Positions 25,174 through 33,476 of a stretch of DNA of 56,788 nt are shown piece by piece (the first letter of the stretch is position 1; each line of letters begins with the position of its first letter). The position numbers were made by a program, and so were the translations under genes. This DNA is from an uncultured Phocaeicola sp. Lineage in GTDB: Bacteria; Bacteroidota; Bacteroidia; Bacteroidales; Bacteroidaceae. The DNA lies in NCBI GenBank assembly GCA_944320605.1, contig CALUIE010000006.1:1-56788 (forward strand), in the 5' to 3' direction. The notes below the pieces were generated by a model that saw nothing but the letters and a program-made list of their open reading frames with translations, made no database searches and was not told the DNA's origin.

Positions 25174-26688
25174 ATGAAAATTTTAAGTTGTACACAACAG
25201 AAAGAAGCCGATGCTTACACTATAGAGCACGATTCAATATTGTCCATCAATCTTATGGAAAAGGCTGCCGGCCTGATAACAGACGCTATATGCAGAAGAT
25301 GGAACAAATCACACAGAATAATAGTATTTGCGGGTCCGGGCAATAACGGCGGCGACGCTGTGGCTGTAGCACGTATGCTTCACCTGAAAAACTATGAGGT
25401 GCAGGTAATATTATTTAATATTAAAGGTAATATTTCCGAAGACTGCCTTACAAACATAAAACGTTTGCAGGAGTGCGGATTTACCAATTACACCGAAGTA
25501 AGTACACAGTTTGATCCTCCAAAACTTGCCGCAGGGGATATTGTAATAGACGGACTTTTCGGAACAGGACTTAACACACCGTTGAGCGGAGGATTTGCCG
25601 CAGTAGTACAATATATCAATGCCTCGGCAGCTAAAGTGGTTTCTATTGATATTCCTTCCGGAATGATGGGTGAAGACAATACCAGAAACGTGCGTCAGAA
25701 CATAATAAAAGCTGACCTGACACTTACTATAAATTTACCGAAACTATCATTCCTGTTTGCCGAAAACGAGGACCTTGTGGGAGAACTTGAAGTTCTTGAC
25801 ATCGGCATCAGCAAGGATTATTCAGATCAGGCGGAAAGCAAATACTTCATAACAGAAGAAAATGAAGTGGCAAAAATCATAAAACCGAGAAAAAAATTCT
25901 CACACAAGGGGTCTTTTGGTCATGCCTTAATTATTGCAGGATCATACGGAATGGGAGGAGCCGCCGTATTGGCCGGAAAGAGTTGCATGAGAAGCGGTGT
26001 AGGACTACTAACTGTTCATACCCCGGTATGCAATCGCCAATTATTGCAGATAAGCATACCTGAAGCTATGACGCAGGACGATATGGACGACAGGTATTTT
26101 GCAGAAGTCACAGATTTGGACAACTATCAGGCATTAGGTATCGGTCCGGGATTAGGACAGGAAGAATTTACCGCACACGCCATCATAAACCAGCTGAAAG
26201 AATGCTACATACCTGCTGTAATCGACGCAGATGCAATCAACGCCCTGAGTACTTACAGGAATCAGTTGAACTGCGTACCTAAAGATTCTATACTAACACC
26301 GCACATAAAAGAACTGGAAAGATTAGTAGGACGATGCAGTAACAGCTTCGAAAGGATACAAAAGGCCAAGGACTTGGCGTCGTACATGCAGATATACATA
26401 GTACTAAAAGGAGCATGGACAACTGTAATAACTCCCGATGGTGAATGCCACTTCAATCCTACAGGAAATCCGGGAATGGCAACCGGAGGAAGCGGAGATG
26501 TACTGACCGGAATACTGACATCTCTTTTAGCACAAGGTTACACACCTAAGGACGCATGTCTTCTTGGTGTATATCTACACGGAATGGCAGGTGATATTGC
26601 AGCCGAGAACAAAGGAGAAATCAGCATGAATGCTTCCGATATAATAGATGCATTGCCGGAAGCGTGGAAAAGACTAACAGAAAAGTGA
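25174..26688 (+). CDS. nnrDE: bifunctional NAD(P)H-hydrate epimerase/dehydratase
   Basis: This 504-residue metabolite-repair enzyme restores damaged NAD(P)H hydrates. Residues about 1-220 are the epimerase (NnrE/YjeF_N) with VFAGPGNNGGDAVAVARML, IVIDGLFGTGLN and VVSIDIPSGM. Residues about 225-500 are the ADP-dependent dehydratase (NnrD, ribokinase-like) with KGSFGHALIIAGSYGMGGAAVLAGKS, IGPGLG, VIDADAIN, LTPHIKELERL and the nucleotide-binding GNPGMATGGSGDVLTGI. Both domains appear intact. It diverges from hpt and is followed 29 nt later by the DUF4831 gene. Confidence 0.95.
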   Translation: MKILSCTQQKEADAYTIEHDSILSINLMEKAAGLITDAICRRWNKSHRIIVFAGPGNNGGDAVAVARMLHLKNYEVQVILFNIKGNISEDCLTNIKRLQECGFTNYTEVSTQFDPPKLAAGDIVIDGLFGTGLNTPLSGGFAAVVQYINASAAKVVSIDIPSGMMGEDNTRNVRQNIIKADLTLTINLPKLSFLFAENEDLVGELEVLDIGISKDYSDQAESKYFITEENEVAKIIKPRKKFSHKGSFGHALIIAGSYGMGGAAVLAGKSCMRSGVGLLTVHTPVCNRQLLQISIPEAMTQDDMDDRYFAEVTDLDNYQALGIGPGLGQEEFTAHAIINQLKECYIPAVIDADAINALSTYRNQLNCVPKDSILTPHIKELERLVGRCSNSFERIQKAKDLASYMQIYIVLKGAWTTVITPDGECHFNPTGNPGMATGGSGDVLTGILTSLLAQGYTPKDACLLGVYLHGMAGDIAAENKGEISMNASDIIDALPEAWKRLTEK

Positions 26689-26717
26689 AAACCAACACTA
26701 AATAACCCCTAAAGTTT

Positions 26718-27785
26718 ATGAACAGAAAAGGAATTATAGCAATGTCAATGCTGGCAACTACAATTTGTACAGCAAATGCACATGATATAGATTATTACAA
26801 GCCGGGAGAAGGTGAAGGTATTGCATACTTTTTGCCTAAAACAGCCATTGAAGTAAACGTTATAGCGACAAAAGTAAAATATACTCCAGGAGATTTCTGT
26901 CAATATGCAAACAGATATCTCAAGATAAACAACATAACTTCGGAACCCTCAACAAATTGGGAAATCAAAAAAATTGAAGTACGTACTGTAGGTGTACCAG
27001 ACTCAACAAAGGCATATATTATAAAGCTGAATGAAAAGAGTCTCATGTCCGATATAGAAGTGACGGACAACGGAATTATTAAAGCCATAAATACTTCTAC
27101 TCCCAAAACAGTAAAAAGCGAATATATATTAGAGAAATCACAACCTTCTGAAGACGGAAGAAAATATTTGACAGAAGAAATACTGTCTGCCGGTTCCACA
27201 GCTAAAATGGCAGAACTGACAGCCAAAGAAATATACAATATCAGGGAAAGCAAAAACCTTATTTTAAGAGGACAGGCTGACACCATGCCTAAGGACGGGG
27301 CTTCGCTTAAACTAATAATGGAAAATTTAGACAAACAGGAAAAAGCCCTTACAGAAATGTTTATAGGCAAAACATCCACCGAGGACAAACTTTTCACGAC
27401 TACAATCTTACCCGAAAAGGAAGTAACAAGCAGTACACTACTGAGAATTTCTAAGAAACTCGGCATATTATCGCCAGACAATCTTGCCGGAGAACCTATA
27501 TATATAAAAATAGAGAGCCAGACTCCAATGCAAACTGTCTCTATAAATGAAGAAGACAGCAAAAAGAAGAAAAAAGGTCCTAAAGGGGTATTGTATAACA
27601 TACCTGGAAAAGCCAATGTATCAATAACATTCAAAGGCAAAAACATTTTTGAGGACAACAATATGCTGTTTGCGCAATTTGGAAATACAGAACTACTCGT
27701 AGAAGATTTGTTCAAAAAGAAAGTAAACGCACGTGTTATATTTGATACTGTAACAGGTGGAATACAAAAAATAGATAAAGATTAA
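26718..27785 (+). CDS. DUF4831 family exported protein
   Basis: This 355-residue protein has signal peptide MNRKGIIAMSMLATTICTANA. The mature sequence starts HDIDYYKPGEGEGIAYFLPKTAIEVNVIATKVKYTPGDF, the recognisable opening of the DUF4831 family restricted largely to Bacteroidales. LTAKEIYNIRESKNLILRGQADTMPKDGASL and the Lys-rich SKKKKKGPKGVLYNIPGKANVSI are further landmarks. No enzyme motif is evident. Location is probably periplasmic or outer-membrane associated; function is unknown. It probably shares a transcript with nnrDE. Confidence 0.85.
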   Translation: MNRKGIIAMSMLATTICTANAHDIDYYKPGEGEGIAYFLPKTAIEVNVIATKVKYTPGDFCQYANRYLKINNITSEPSTNWEIKKIEVRTVGVPDSTKAYIIKLNEKSLMSDIEVTDNGIIKAINTSTPKTVKSEYILEKSQPSEDGRKYLTEEILSAGSTAKMAELTAKEIYNIRESKNLILRGQADTMPKDGASLKLIMENLDKQEKALTEMFIGKTSTEDKLFTTTILPEKEVTSSTLLRISKKLGILSPDNLAGEPIYIKIESQTPMQTVSINEEDSKKKKKGPKGVLYNIPGKANVSITFKGKNIFEDNNMLFAQFGNTELLVEDLFKKKVNARVIFDTVTGGIQKIDKD

Positions 27786-27809
27786 CTAAAAGAGAATATT
27801 GACAAAATA

Positions 27810-27840
27810 TTTGTTTTTTAGAAAAAATAGTCTAACTTTG
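27810..27840 (+). promoter_or_regulatory. promoter of the DUF3332 gene
   Basis: TTTG (27810-27813), a 19-nt spacer and TAACTTTG (27833-27840) match the consensus. The predicted start near 27847 leaves a leader of about 31 nt. Confidence 0.8.
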
Positions 27841-27877
27841 CGTATAGTATATTAATACAACTATTTATACGTAGATT

Positions 27878-28435
27878 ATGAAAAAACTAAAAATTAAAGT
27901 AGTATGCGCTTTACTAGGTGGAAGCCTGCTATTCTCTTCATGCATCGGTTCTTTCGCTTTATGGAACACCTTAAAAGACTGGAATCAAGGTATTGGTAAC
28001 AAATTTGTAAACGAGTTAGTATTTTTGGCATTTAATATTATTCCAGTTTATGGTGTTGCATACTTTGCTGACGTTGTAGTTCTCAACTCTATTGAATTCT
28101 GGAGCGGATCAAACCCTTTGGCTGACGTTGGTACTACAAAAACAGTAAAAGGCGAAAACGGGGAATACCTGATCAGAACAAACGAAAACGGATACAGTAT
28201 TACCAAAAAGGGAGAAGATATTTCTATAGATTTAGTTTACAATCAGGAAAATCGTACATGGAATGCTTCATGCGACGGTGAGTCATACGAACTTATGACA
28301 ATGAACGAAGATGGAACAATAACTGTAAAATTGCAGGACGGAAACACTGTAACAGTTCTTCCTGACCAACAAGGTCTGGCTTCAGTACACGCTCTCAGCG
28401 GCTCACAAACTACTCTGTTTACAGCCGTAAGATAA
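27878..28435 (+). CDS. DUF3332 family lipoprotein-like protein
   Basis: This 185-residue exported protein has N-terminus MKKLKIKVVCALLGGSLLFSSCIGSFALWN, where SSC can be a lipobox. It continues LKDWNQGIGNKFVNELVFLAFNIIPVYGVAYFADVVVLNSIEFWSGSNP, the signature of DUF3332, with one or two hydrophobic segments (about residues 45-70). The C-terminal half (about 90-185) is beta-rich and hydrophilic (KTVKGENGEYLIRTNENGYSITKKGE). No function is known for the family. It has a consensus promoter and an excellent terminator and is therefore a single-gene unit. Confidence 0.88.
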   Translation: MKKLKIKVVCALLGGSLLFSSCIGSFALWNTLKDWNQGIGNKFVNELVFLAFNIIPVYGVAYFADVVVLNSIEFWSGSNPLADVGTTKTVKGENGEYLIRTNENGYSITKKGEDISIDLVYNQENRTWNASCDGESYELMTMNEDGTITVKLQDGNTVTVLPDQQGLASVHALSGSQTTLFTAVR

Positions 28436-28464
28436 TATCAATCTGATTTATACACAAAAACTTT

Positions 28465-28507
28465 CAGGCATCATAAAAAAAGAGTTTTTTATGATGCCTG
28501 TTTTTTT
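28465..28507 (+). terminator. terminator of the DUF3332 gene
   Basis: CAGGCATCATAAAAAA and TTTTTTATGATGCCTG pair perfectly (16 bp) with loop AGAG, followed by seven T. The 11-bp-phased array starts 3 nt later. Confidence 0.95.
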
Positions 28508-28509
28508 AT

Positions 28510-28597
28510 GTTCACTACTTGTTCATTCCATGTTCATTGAGTATTCATCACGAATTTAGTGAACGACAGATGAACGCTCAATGAACAATATATGAAA
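28510..28597. repeat. dyad array of eight pentamers phased at 11 bp
   Basis: GTTCA starts at 28510, 28521 and 28532, with ATTCA at 28543. Then TGAAC starts at 28560, 28571 and 28582, with TGAAA at 28593. Each step is exactly 11 bp. The two halves are mirror images about 28553.5, where each left pentamer maps onto a right one. Extended arms TGTTCATTGAG (28531-28541) and CTCAATGAACA (28577-28587) are perfect inverted repeats in an offset register. The block lies between the terminator of the DUF3332 gene and the 3' end of the convergent CpxP-like gene. Helical phasing suggests a protein-binding array; an RNA hairpin is an alternative. Confidence 0.8.
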
Positions 28598-28606
28598 ATT
28601 AGAAAC

Positions 28607-28918
28607 TTATCGTTTTTTCTTGCTTCTTTCCGATTTCATTTTCTCAAACTTAGCCTTCTGTTCTTCGGTCAATAAAGAAGAAATTTTGTTATTCAGTTCG
28701 TCCATCTTTGCTTTCCTGTCTTCACGTGAAATTTTCTGATTGAAAAACTCTTTATACAGTTCTGTTATCTGCTTTTCCTGCTCGTCCGTAAGGTCAATTT
28801 TTTTATCAAGGTTTTCCACTACCTGTTCCGGAGTTCTCTTTTCTCCACTCTTACGCTGCGCATCTATAGTCTGAGTACACATAACTGCCATCAAGGCAAA
28901 AAATAAAATCTTTTTCAT
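28607..28918 (-). CDS. Spy/CpxP-like small periplasmic protein
   Basis: This 103-residue exported protein has signal peptide MKKILFFALMAVMCTQTIDA. The mature part is all-helical and charged: RTPEQVVENLDKKIDLTDEQEKQITELYKEFF and SSLLTEEQKAKFEKMKSERSKKKR. Two LTxEQ motifs (LTDEQ about residue 43, LTEEQ about 83) resemble the LTxxQ repeats of Spy/CpxP chaperones or the related DUF4890 group. It could bind unfolded envelope proteins. It lies downstream, on the same strand, of the broken outer-membrane barrel gene and may once have been in its operon. The 11-bp array is just beyond its stop. Confidence 0.75.
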   Translation of the reverse strand: MKKILFFALMAVMCTQTIDAQRKSGEKRTPEQVVENLDKKIDLTDEQEKQITELYKEFFNQKISREDRKAKMDELNNKISSLLTEEQKAKFEKMKSERSKKKR

Positions 28919-28971
28919 GTTGTCAAATTTATAAGTTTATAAAAATAAATTATCCGAATCAATAAGGTTTG

Positions 28972-29013
28972 AACAGTGTTTAAATACCATTTAAATGCTT
29001 TTTAAACACTGTT
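28972..29013 (-). repeat. AT-rich inverted repeat between the CpxP-like gene and the broken barrel gene
   Basis: AACAGTGTTTAAA (28972-28984) and TTTAAACACTGTT (29001-29013) are perfect 13-bp arms; the centre contains the palindrome ATTTAAAT. There is no clear T-tract on the minus strand, so it is either a weak terminator for the broken gene or an operator upstream of the CpxP-like gene. Confidence 0.55.
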
Positions 29014-29044
29014 TAAAAGGTTTTGCAAGAGTTTTGCAAAATCT

Positions 29045-30731
29045 TTATCTGATTGTATATACAAAGCTGACCATTGCGTATGGTTTAAGCACATTACTGT
29101 TTATATAGTCATAATAATTACTTCCTGTACTGTGAGTAAATGCCTGGTTCTGTTTCAGAATATCGAAAGCCTCAACCTTTATTTCCGCCGCATTGTTTTT
29201 CAGGAACTTCTTTCCCAATGACACATTCCACAGAAAATAGTCTTCATTGCCTGTGTCAAGTCCTGTATAGCCTATATAATTGAATGTACTACGGAATGTA
29301 AGGCCCCAGAAAAATGTCCATCCCAACTTAGCTGCTGCATTATGAGTGATATAATCACCCGTTCCACTTGCAGTATTAAGAGAACTGAATATTTTATTTA
29401 TTCCTGCCGAGTATGAAGCCGTAAAGTCAAGATTCTGACTAATATTACTTCCTATAATCACTTTCGGGATGATATTCAACTCGTTTGTTTTGCTTTTTTC
29501 CCCATTAAAAATAGTAGGTACATTAGAATAGTTTCATATTGAAACGATGGTTCCAGTTCTCCATTGTTCGTTCCTGATATTCATCATACGTCATACCCGG
29601 AAGTACAGACTCAAAATATTCGCGTTCAGTCTGCTGCTGTGTCAGATTTTCAGACTGATTGAAAAAATAACTTCCTGTTATATTGACCTTCTCGCCTCAT
29701 TTGTCAACATAGTTCAGTCCGACACCATTTGTAGAAGTAATACCTCCCATACTGCCTACCATAAAGTCAGAGGTATTGCCACCTCCTCCACCGGCACCAC
29801 CGCGACCACCTCCGCCGCCACCGCCACGTCTTCCACGTCCACCACCTTTAGCAGACGATGACATAACTCCTGCCAAGTCTTCCTGAGAAAAATTCTGCTG
29901 ATTGACATTGTTCGACATACCAAGGACTGAAATTCTGCGGTCGTCATTAAAGAAGTTTATATTACCATTCACTTTATATCTGTCATCTGTACCATATCCG
30001 GCAGATACCTCACCAAAAGTCCCCTGACGAAAACCACCCTTCGTTATAATATTTATGGTCTTTACTTCCTCTCCGTCATCAAATCCTGTGAACTCCGCCT
30101 GCTCGCTCTTCTTATCAAACACTTCTATACTTGATATGACATCCGAAGGCAAGTTTTTGATGGCAAGATTTACGTCACCTTCAAAAAACTCTTTGCCGTC
30201 AACCAATATTTTTTTTACATCTTCACCCTGAGCCTGAATAGTTCCACCTTCAACCACTATACCAGGCATCTTCGACAACAAATCCTCAGCCGAACTTCCC
30301 TGCATGACCTTGAAAGCCTCGGCATTATAGAACAAACTGTCACCTTTCTGTTCGGCTCGTGTGGCACGTCCCTGTACTGATACTTCGCCCAGCATCAAAG
30401 CATTCTCTTCAAGTTTGAAAGTAACTATATAGTTGTCCTTTTTATCAGTAACCTTTAATCTCTTTTCATCTGCCTTATATCCTACGTATGTTACTCCAAG
30501 GACATAACTGTCATACGAAACAGATGTGAATGCAAATTTACCGTCCAAATCTGTTGAGGTATATTTCTTGGTCTCCTTATCCGAAGAAGGAGCTATACTT
30601 ACCGTAGCCGATGGCAACGGTTCGCCGGTATTCCTGTCTGTCACGGTTCCGCTCACCGTAACCCTCCCCTGTGCCACCAACATCAGTGGCAATAAAAATA
30701 AAGCAATAGATGTAAAAAGTTTCAGTTTCAT
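29045..30731 (-). pseudogene. broken outer-membrane beta-barrel (TonB-receptor-like) gene
   Basis: The N-terminal part (start 30731) has signal peptide MKLKLFTSIALFLLPLMLVAQ, a carboxypeptidase-regulatory-like domain (VSGTVTDRNTGEPLPSATVSI) and a plug-like domain (SAEDLLSKMPGIVVEGGTIQAQGEDVKKILVDGKEFF), then a Gly-rich stretch and LNYVDK. The frame stops at TGA (29699-29697), but the same frame continues sensibly (GEKVNITGSYFFNQSENL), so TGG (Trp) probably mutated to TGA. After HRFNMKLF (near 29530) the frame shifts by one and resumes NVPTIFNGEKSKTNELNIIPK, followed by barrel strands to FVYTIR. Intact relatives are several hundred residues longer, so a large internal segment appears to be deleted. 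A TATGTTTG box (30783-30776) remains upstream. Confidence 0.88.
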
Positions 30732-30805
30732 ATAATGTTAAAATTTCCGTTTCTGATACAAAGCTCCCCAAACTACAAACATAAAAAACAGCTCCAAACC
30801 AATGC

Positions 30806-30840
30806 AGTGGCGAACGACACACATCAAGTGGTGAACGACA
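30806..30840. promoter_or_regulatory. 14-bp direct repeats at 21-bp spacing, candidate LytTR-type site
   Basis: AGTGGCGAACGACA (30806-30819) and AGTGGTGAACGACA (30827-30840) differ at one base and are 21 bp apart, two helical turns. LytTR regulators bind paired direct repeats at about this spacing; the reverse complement has CGTTCA/CGTTCG cores resembling their site. The site lies between the broken barrel gene (its -7 box TATGTTTG is 23 nt away and lacks a good -33 element) and the histidine kinase gene (-7 box TACATTTG at 30891-30898). Binding is inferred. Confidence 0.5.
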
Positions 30841-30917
30841 AACGGTATTTTTTAACATTTCATTTATTCGCTTTTTCGGCATATTTATTTTACATTTGCA
30901 TTATAACTACGAACGAT

Positions 30918-31964
30918 ATGAACAACAAGTACTTACCCATAGGCATAGACCTATTTTTCTGTATCATTCTGCTGCCTGCCATGATGATGATGCTTCCTGT
31001 TGATAAATGGCTTGAAAGCAATTCACTGTTTGTCATTACTCTCATAGCATGGCTTTATGCCGTATATTTCTGTATAAAGCAAATCAGCGTTCCTATGGCA
31101 CTGAAAGACCGTAAGCATCTGCTGATAGCAATAGCCGTTCTCTTAGGAACGATATTCATTACATGGCTCATCACCCAATACCAGATGGATTTTCCTTTCA
31201 GAGGTCACAAACCAAGAATGGACAAATTCATAAGAAAGACGATGAACATAAGCAGAATAAAACAACACCAACAAGGCACATGGTTCATGTACCTCGTGAC
31301 TGTATGTTTCAGTATAGCTGTAGGTCTTCTTACAGAATTATACAAGCAGATTATGGCAAGACAGGAAAGCGAGTTTGAAAAAAAGAAAGCCGAACTGGCA
31401 CTATATAAGGCACAGATAAACCCACACTTCCTGTTCAATACCCTTAATACCCTATACGGACTGATGATTACTCAAAGTCAGAAAGCTGAGACAGCTTTCA
31501 TGCAGTTTATAGAATTGATAAAATACATGTACACAAAGGCCACAAAAGATACGGTAAGTATTGATGAAGAAGCAGAATACATACAACAATACATAGAACT
31601 GCAAAAAAACAGAATAGACGAGAACCGTACTCATATCTATTATTCATATTCAGCAGACGAATCGGCTAAAAATGAAAAGATTGCACCAATGATACTCATT
31701 ACCTTTATCGAGAATGCGCTTAAATATGGTGCATCATCACACATAGAAAGCGACATCATAATAAGCCTGAAGGTGAACAATGACACTCTGACACTATTCA
31801 CAGAAAACCATACCGTCAACCCAAAACCGGAAAATAAGGAACCGGGAATAGGTATATCCAACTGTAAAAAAAGACTTGAACTCTTATATCCCGGAAAACA
31901 TAATTTGGAAATAAGCAATACAAACGGGGTTTTCACCGTAAACCTTATCTTAAAGTTGAAATAA
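30918..31964 (+). CDS. LytS/YesM-type sensor histidine kinase
   Basis: This membrane histidine kinase has 348 residues from the ATG at 30918. An in-frame TTG at 30735 would add 61 residues that run through the predicted promoter and repeat region and is rejected. The N-terminal half has about four transmembrane helices (IDLFFCIILLPAMMMM, LFVITLIAWLYAVYFC, LLIAIAVLLGTIFITWL, MYLVTVCFSIAVGLL). The His_kinase (PF06580) core follows with INPHFLFNTLNTLYGL (phospho-acceptor His about residue 170), the N-box MILITFIENALKYG and the G-box GIGISNCKKRLELL. It has no extracellular sensor domain, so it probably senses via its membrane helices. The LytTR regulator follows 2 nt later. Confidence 0.92.
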   Translation: MNNKYLPIGIDLFFCIILLPAMMMMLPVDKWLESNSLFVITLIAWLYAVYFCIKQISVPMALKDRKHLLIAIAVLLGTIFITWLITQYQMDFPFRGHKPRMDKFIRKTMNISRIKQHQQGTWFMYLVTVCFSIAVGLLTELYKQIMARQESEFEKKKAELALYKAQINPHFLFNTLNTLYGLMITQSQKAETAFMQFIELIKYMYTKATKDTVSIDEEAEYIQQYIELQKNRIDENRTHIYYSYSADESAKNEKIAPMILITFIENALKYGASSHIESDIIISLKVNNDTLTLFTENHTVNPKPENKEPGIGISNCKKRLELLYPGKHNLEISNTNGVFTVNLILKLK

Positions 31965-31966
31965 CA

Positions 31967-32680
31967 ATGAAGTGTATAGCAATAGATGACGAGCCCGTAG
32001 CTCTAAGCATTATAGAACAGTTCTGCAAACGTTGCGGAGACCTTGAAGTGACATCATATACAGACCCTATAACAGGACTGGAAAAAGTAAAGTCCATCAA
32101 ACCGGATATAGTATTCCTCGACATAGAAATGGGAGGAATAAACGGCATTGACGTGGCGCGAGAACTTCCCCCAGGAATATATCTTATATTCACCACCGCA
32201 TACGCCGAATATGCTGTTGACGGATTCGAGCTTAATGCAATAGACTATTTACACAAACCTTTCTCATACTCACGTTTCGAAAAGGCAATAGAAAGGGTAA
32301 GGAGAATAAAGAAATTAGAAAGCCTTTCTGCCGCTCCGGTACTTACGGAAGAGGAAGAAATTACACTGAAAGTGGAATACAAGAACGTGAAAATTAAAAT
32401 AGCCTCGATAGAGTATATCGAAGCTATGGACAATTATATCAAGATTTATCTTACAGACGATGACAGACCGGTTCTTTCGCAAACCAGCATGAAATCTATT
32501 ATAGAAATGTTGCCCGAAGACAGATTCATGCGAGTACACAAGTCATATATAGTACCACCTCACAAAGTAGCGAACTATACCCGCCGCCAGCTGACATTAT
32601 ATCACCGTGCCGTGGAAATACCTATAGGCCGTGTGTATGCTGACGACTTCATTAAACGGGTGGGCGAAATGAAAAAATAA
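31967..32680 (+). CDS. LytTR-family response regulator
   Basis: This 237-residue regulator has a receiver domain (about 1-120) with the acidic pair IDDEP, phospho-acceptor Asp52 in VFLDIEM, the FTTAYAEYA switch region and Lys97 in YLHKPF. The C-terminal LytTR DNA-binding domain (about 135-235) shows YIEAMDNYIKIYLTDD, RFMRVHKSYIVPPHKV and VEIPIGRVYADDFIKRV. All phosphorylation residues are present, so it should be a working partner of the upstream kinase. The pair lies divergent from the broken barrel gene, so it may have lost its main target. It ends 3 nt before the convergent Mpv17-like gene. Confidence 0.94.
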   Translation: MKCIAIDDEPVALSIIEQFCKRCGDLEVTSYTDPITGLEKVKSIKPDIVFLDIEMGGINGIDVARELPPGIYLIFTTAYAEYAVDGFELNAIDYLHKPFSYSRFEKAIERVRRIKKLESLSAAPVLTEEEEITLKVEYKNVKIKIASIEYIEAMDNYIKIYLTDDDRPVLSQTSMKSIIEMLPEDRFMRVHKSYIVPPHKVANYTRRQLTLYHRAVEIPIGRVYADDFIKRVGEMKK

Positions 32681-32683
32681 TAT

Positions 32684-33370
32684 CTATTTCTTACGGGCGG
32701 CAATAGAAAGTATTACTCCGAGCAATACTCCCAAGAGTGCGGCAAAAAGCACACGCGTCTCTCCGGGAAGAAGGAAAGTTATGGTATGCGCCGGAAACCA
32801 GAACAGCGGTATCGTCTTTTTAAAGACAAATCCCCACTGAACCTTCCAGTTCAGGTTTTGCATTATCTCGCCCATCTTTATAGGAGTGAAAAGTCCGCTC
32901 AAAGTACCACCATTATTCATTATATGAGTATCGGTGATTTTATGAAGTGTCATAAACACCGGTGCGAATATAGAATTAAGCACAACGGAAATAGAAAATG
33001 CCAACGCCACTTTCTGCCATGAAAGAGTACCCGAAAGTATAGCTGCGGTATCCTTAACACCAAGGTATTCGGCAAAAGCCGGAACACCTGTTGAAAACAC
33101 AATAAAAGCCATGTTTATCCCCATTCCCAATATTCCCCATACGATAGCACGCGGCAATACTCCGAAACCTTCAAAATAATATACTCCCCTACTTATACGA
33201 AGTCCCAACAGTTCTCCCATAGTTGCCAATATCGCAAACTTCAGGAAACTCATCACCATGCCATGCTCTGCATTAAAAGACAGATACCAATCGTATAAAG
33301 CATCAGAAATCATAAATGGAAGAAACACCGCAATGACAATCAAAATAAAAATAAAGTCTTTTGTTCTCAT
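32684..33370 (-). CDS. polytopic membrane protein, possibly Mpv17/PMP22-like
   Basis: This 228-residue protein has about five to six membrane segments (FIFILIVIAVFLPFMI, FLKFAILATMGELLGL, AIVWGILGMGINMAFIVF, VALAFSISVVLNSIF, VLFAALLGVLLGVIL). The C-terminal part, NWKVQWGFVFKKTIPLFWFPAHTITFLLPGETRVL, resembles the Mpv17/PMP22 signature (W, P, N/T-F, P, R spacing), which in eukaryotes marks small membrane channels. The bacterial role is unknown. It has a consensus promoter with a palindrome just upstream and lies downstream of the Crp/Fnr gene, so that regulator may control it. Confidence 0.55.
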   Translation of the reverse strand: MRTKDFIFILIVIAVFLPFMISDALYDWYLSFNAEHGMVMSFLKFAILATMGELLGLRISRGVYYFEGFGVLPRAIVWGILGMGINMAFIVFSTGVPAFAEYLGVKDTAAILSGTLSWQKVALAFSISVVLNSIFAPVFMTLHKITDTHIMNNGGTLSGLFTPIKMGEIMQNLNWKVQWGFVFKKTIPLFWFPAHTITFLLPGETRVLFAALLGVLLGVILSIAARKK

Positions 33371-33398
33371 AATAATATAATTTTAAGTTGTTTTGCGA

Positions 33399-33454
33399 CA
33401 AATATAACATAAAACACACAAATTACAAAACAAAAGTGTAATCATATCATTACA
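33399..33454 (-). promoter_or_regulatory. promoter of the Mpv17-like gene with Crp/Fnr-like palindrome
   Basis: On the minus strand, TTTG (33429-33426), a 19-nt spacer and TATATTTG (33406-33399) match the consensus. Just upstream, TGTAAT-CATATC-ATTACA (33437-33454) is an inverted repeat with 6-nt arms and a 6-nt centre, similar in layout to Crp/Fnr sites (TGTGA-N6-TCACA). Its centre is at about -53 from the predicted start (near 33392). A Crp/Fnr-type gene lies immediately upstream. Regulation is inferred. Confidence 0.55.
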
Positions 33455-33476
33455 TTTGGCAATACTCCTTATAAAA

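Noticed and set aside
29760..29860. GC-rich repetitive stretch on a possible plus-strand frame (Thr/Ala/Ser repeats)
   Set aside because: It is the antisense of the Gly-rich linker (GGG codons) in the broken barrel gene, not a separate gene, CRISPR or minisatellite.
30735..30917. Extended N-terminus of the histidine kinase
   Set aside because: The extra 61 residues cross the direct repeats and the TACATTTG box and show no domain; the ATG at 30918 is better.
32684..33370. Annotation of this membrane protein as a lipid flippase or transporter
   Set aside because: Only the C-terminal Mpv17-like pattern can be seen; no transport motif supports a specific function.
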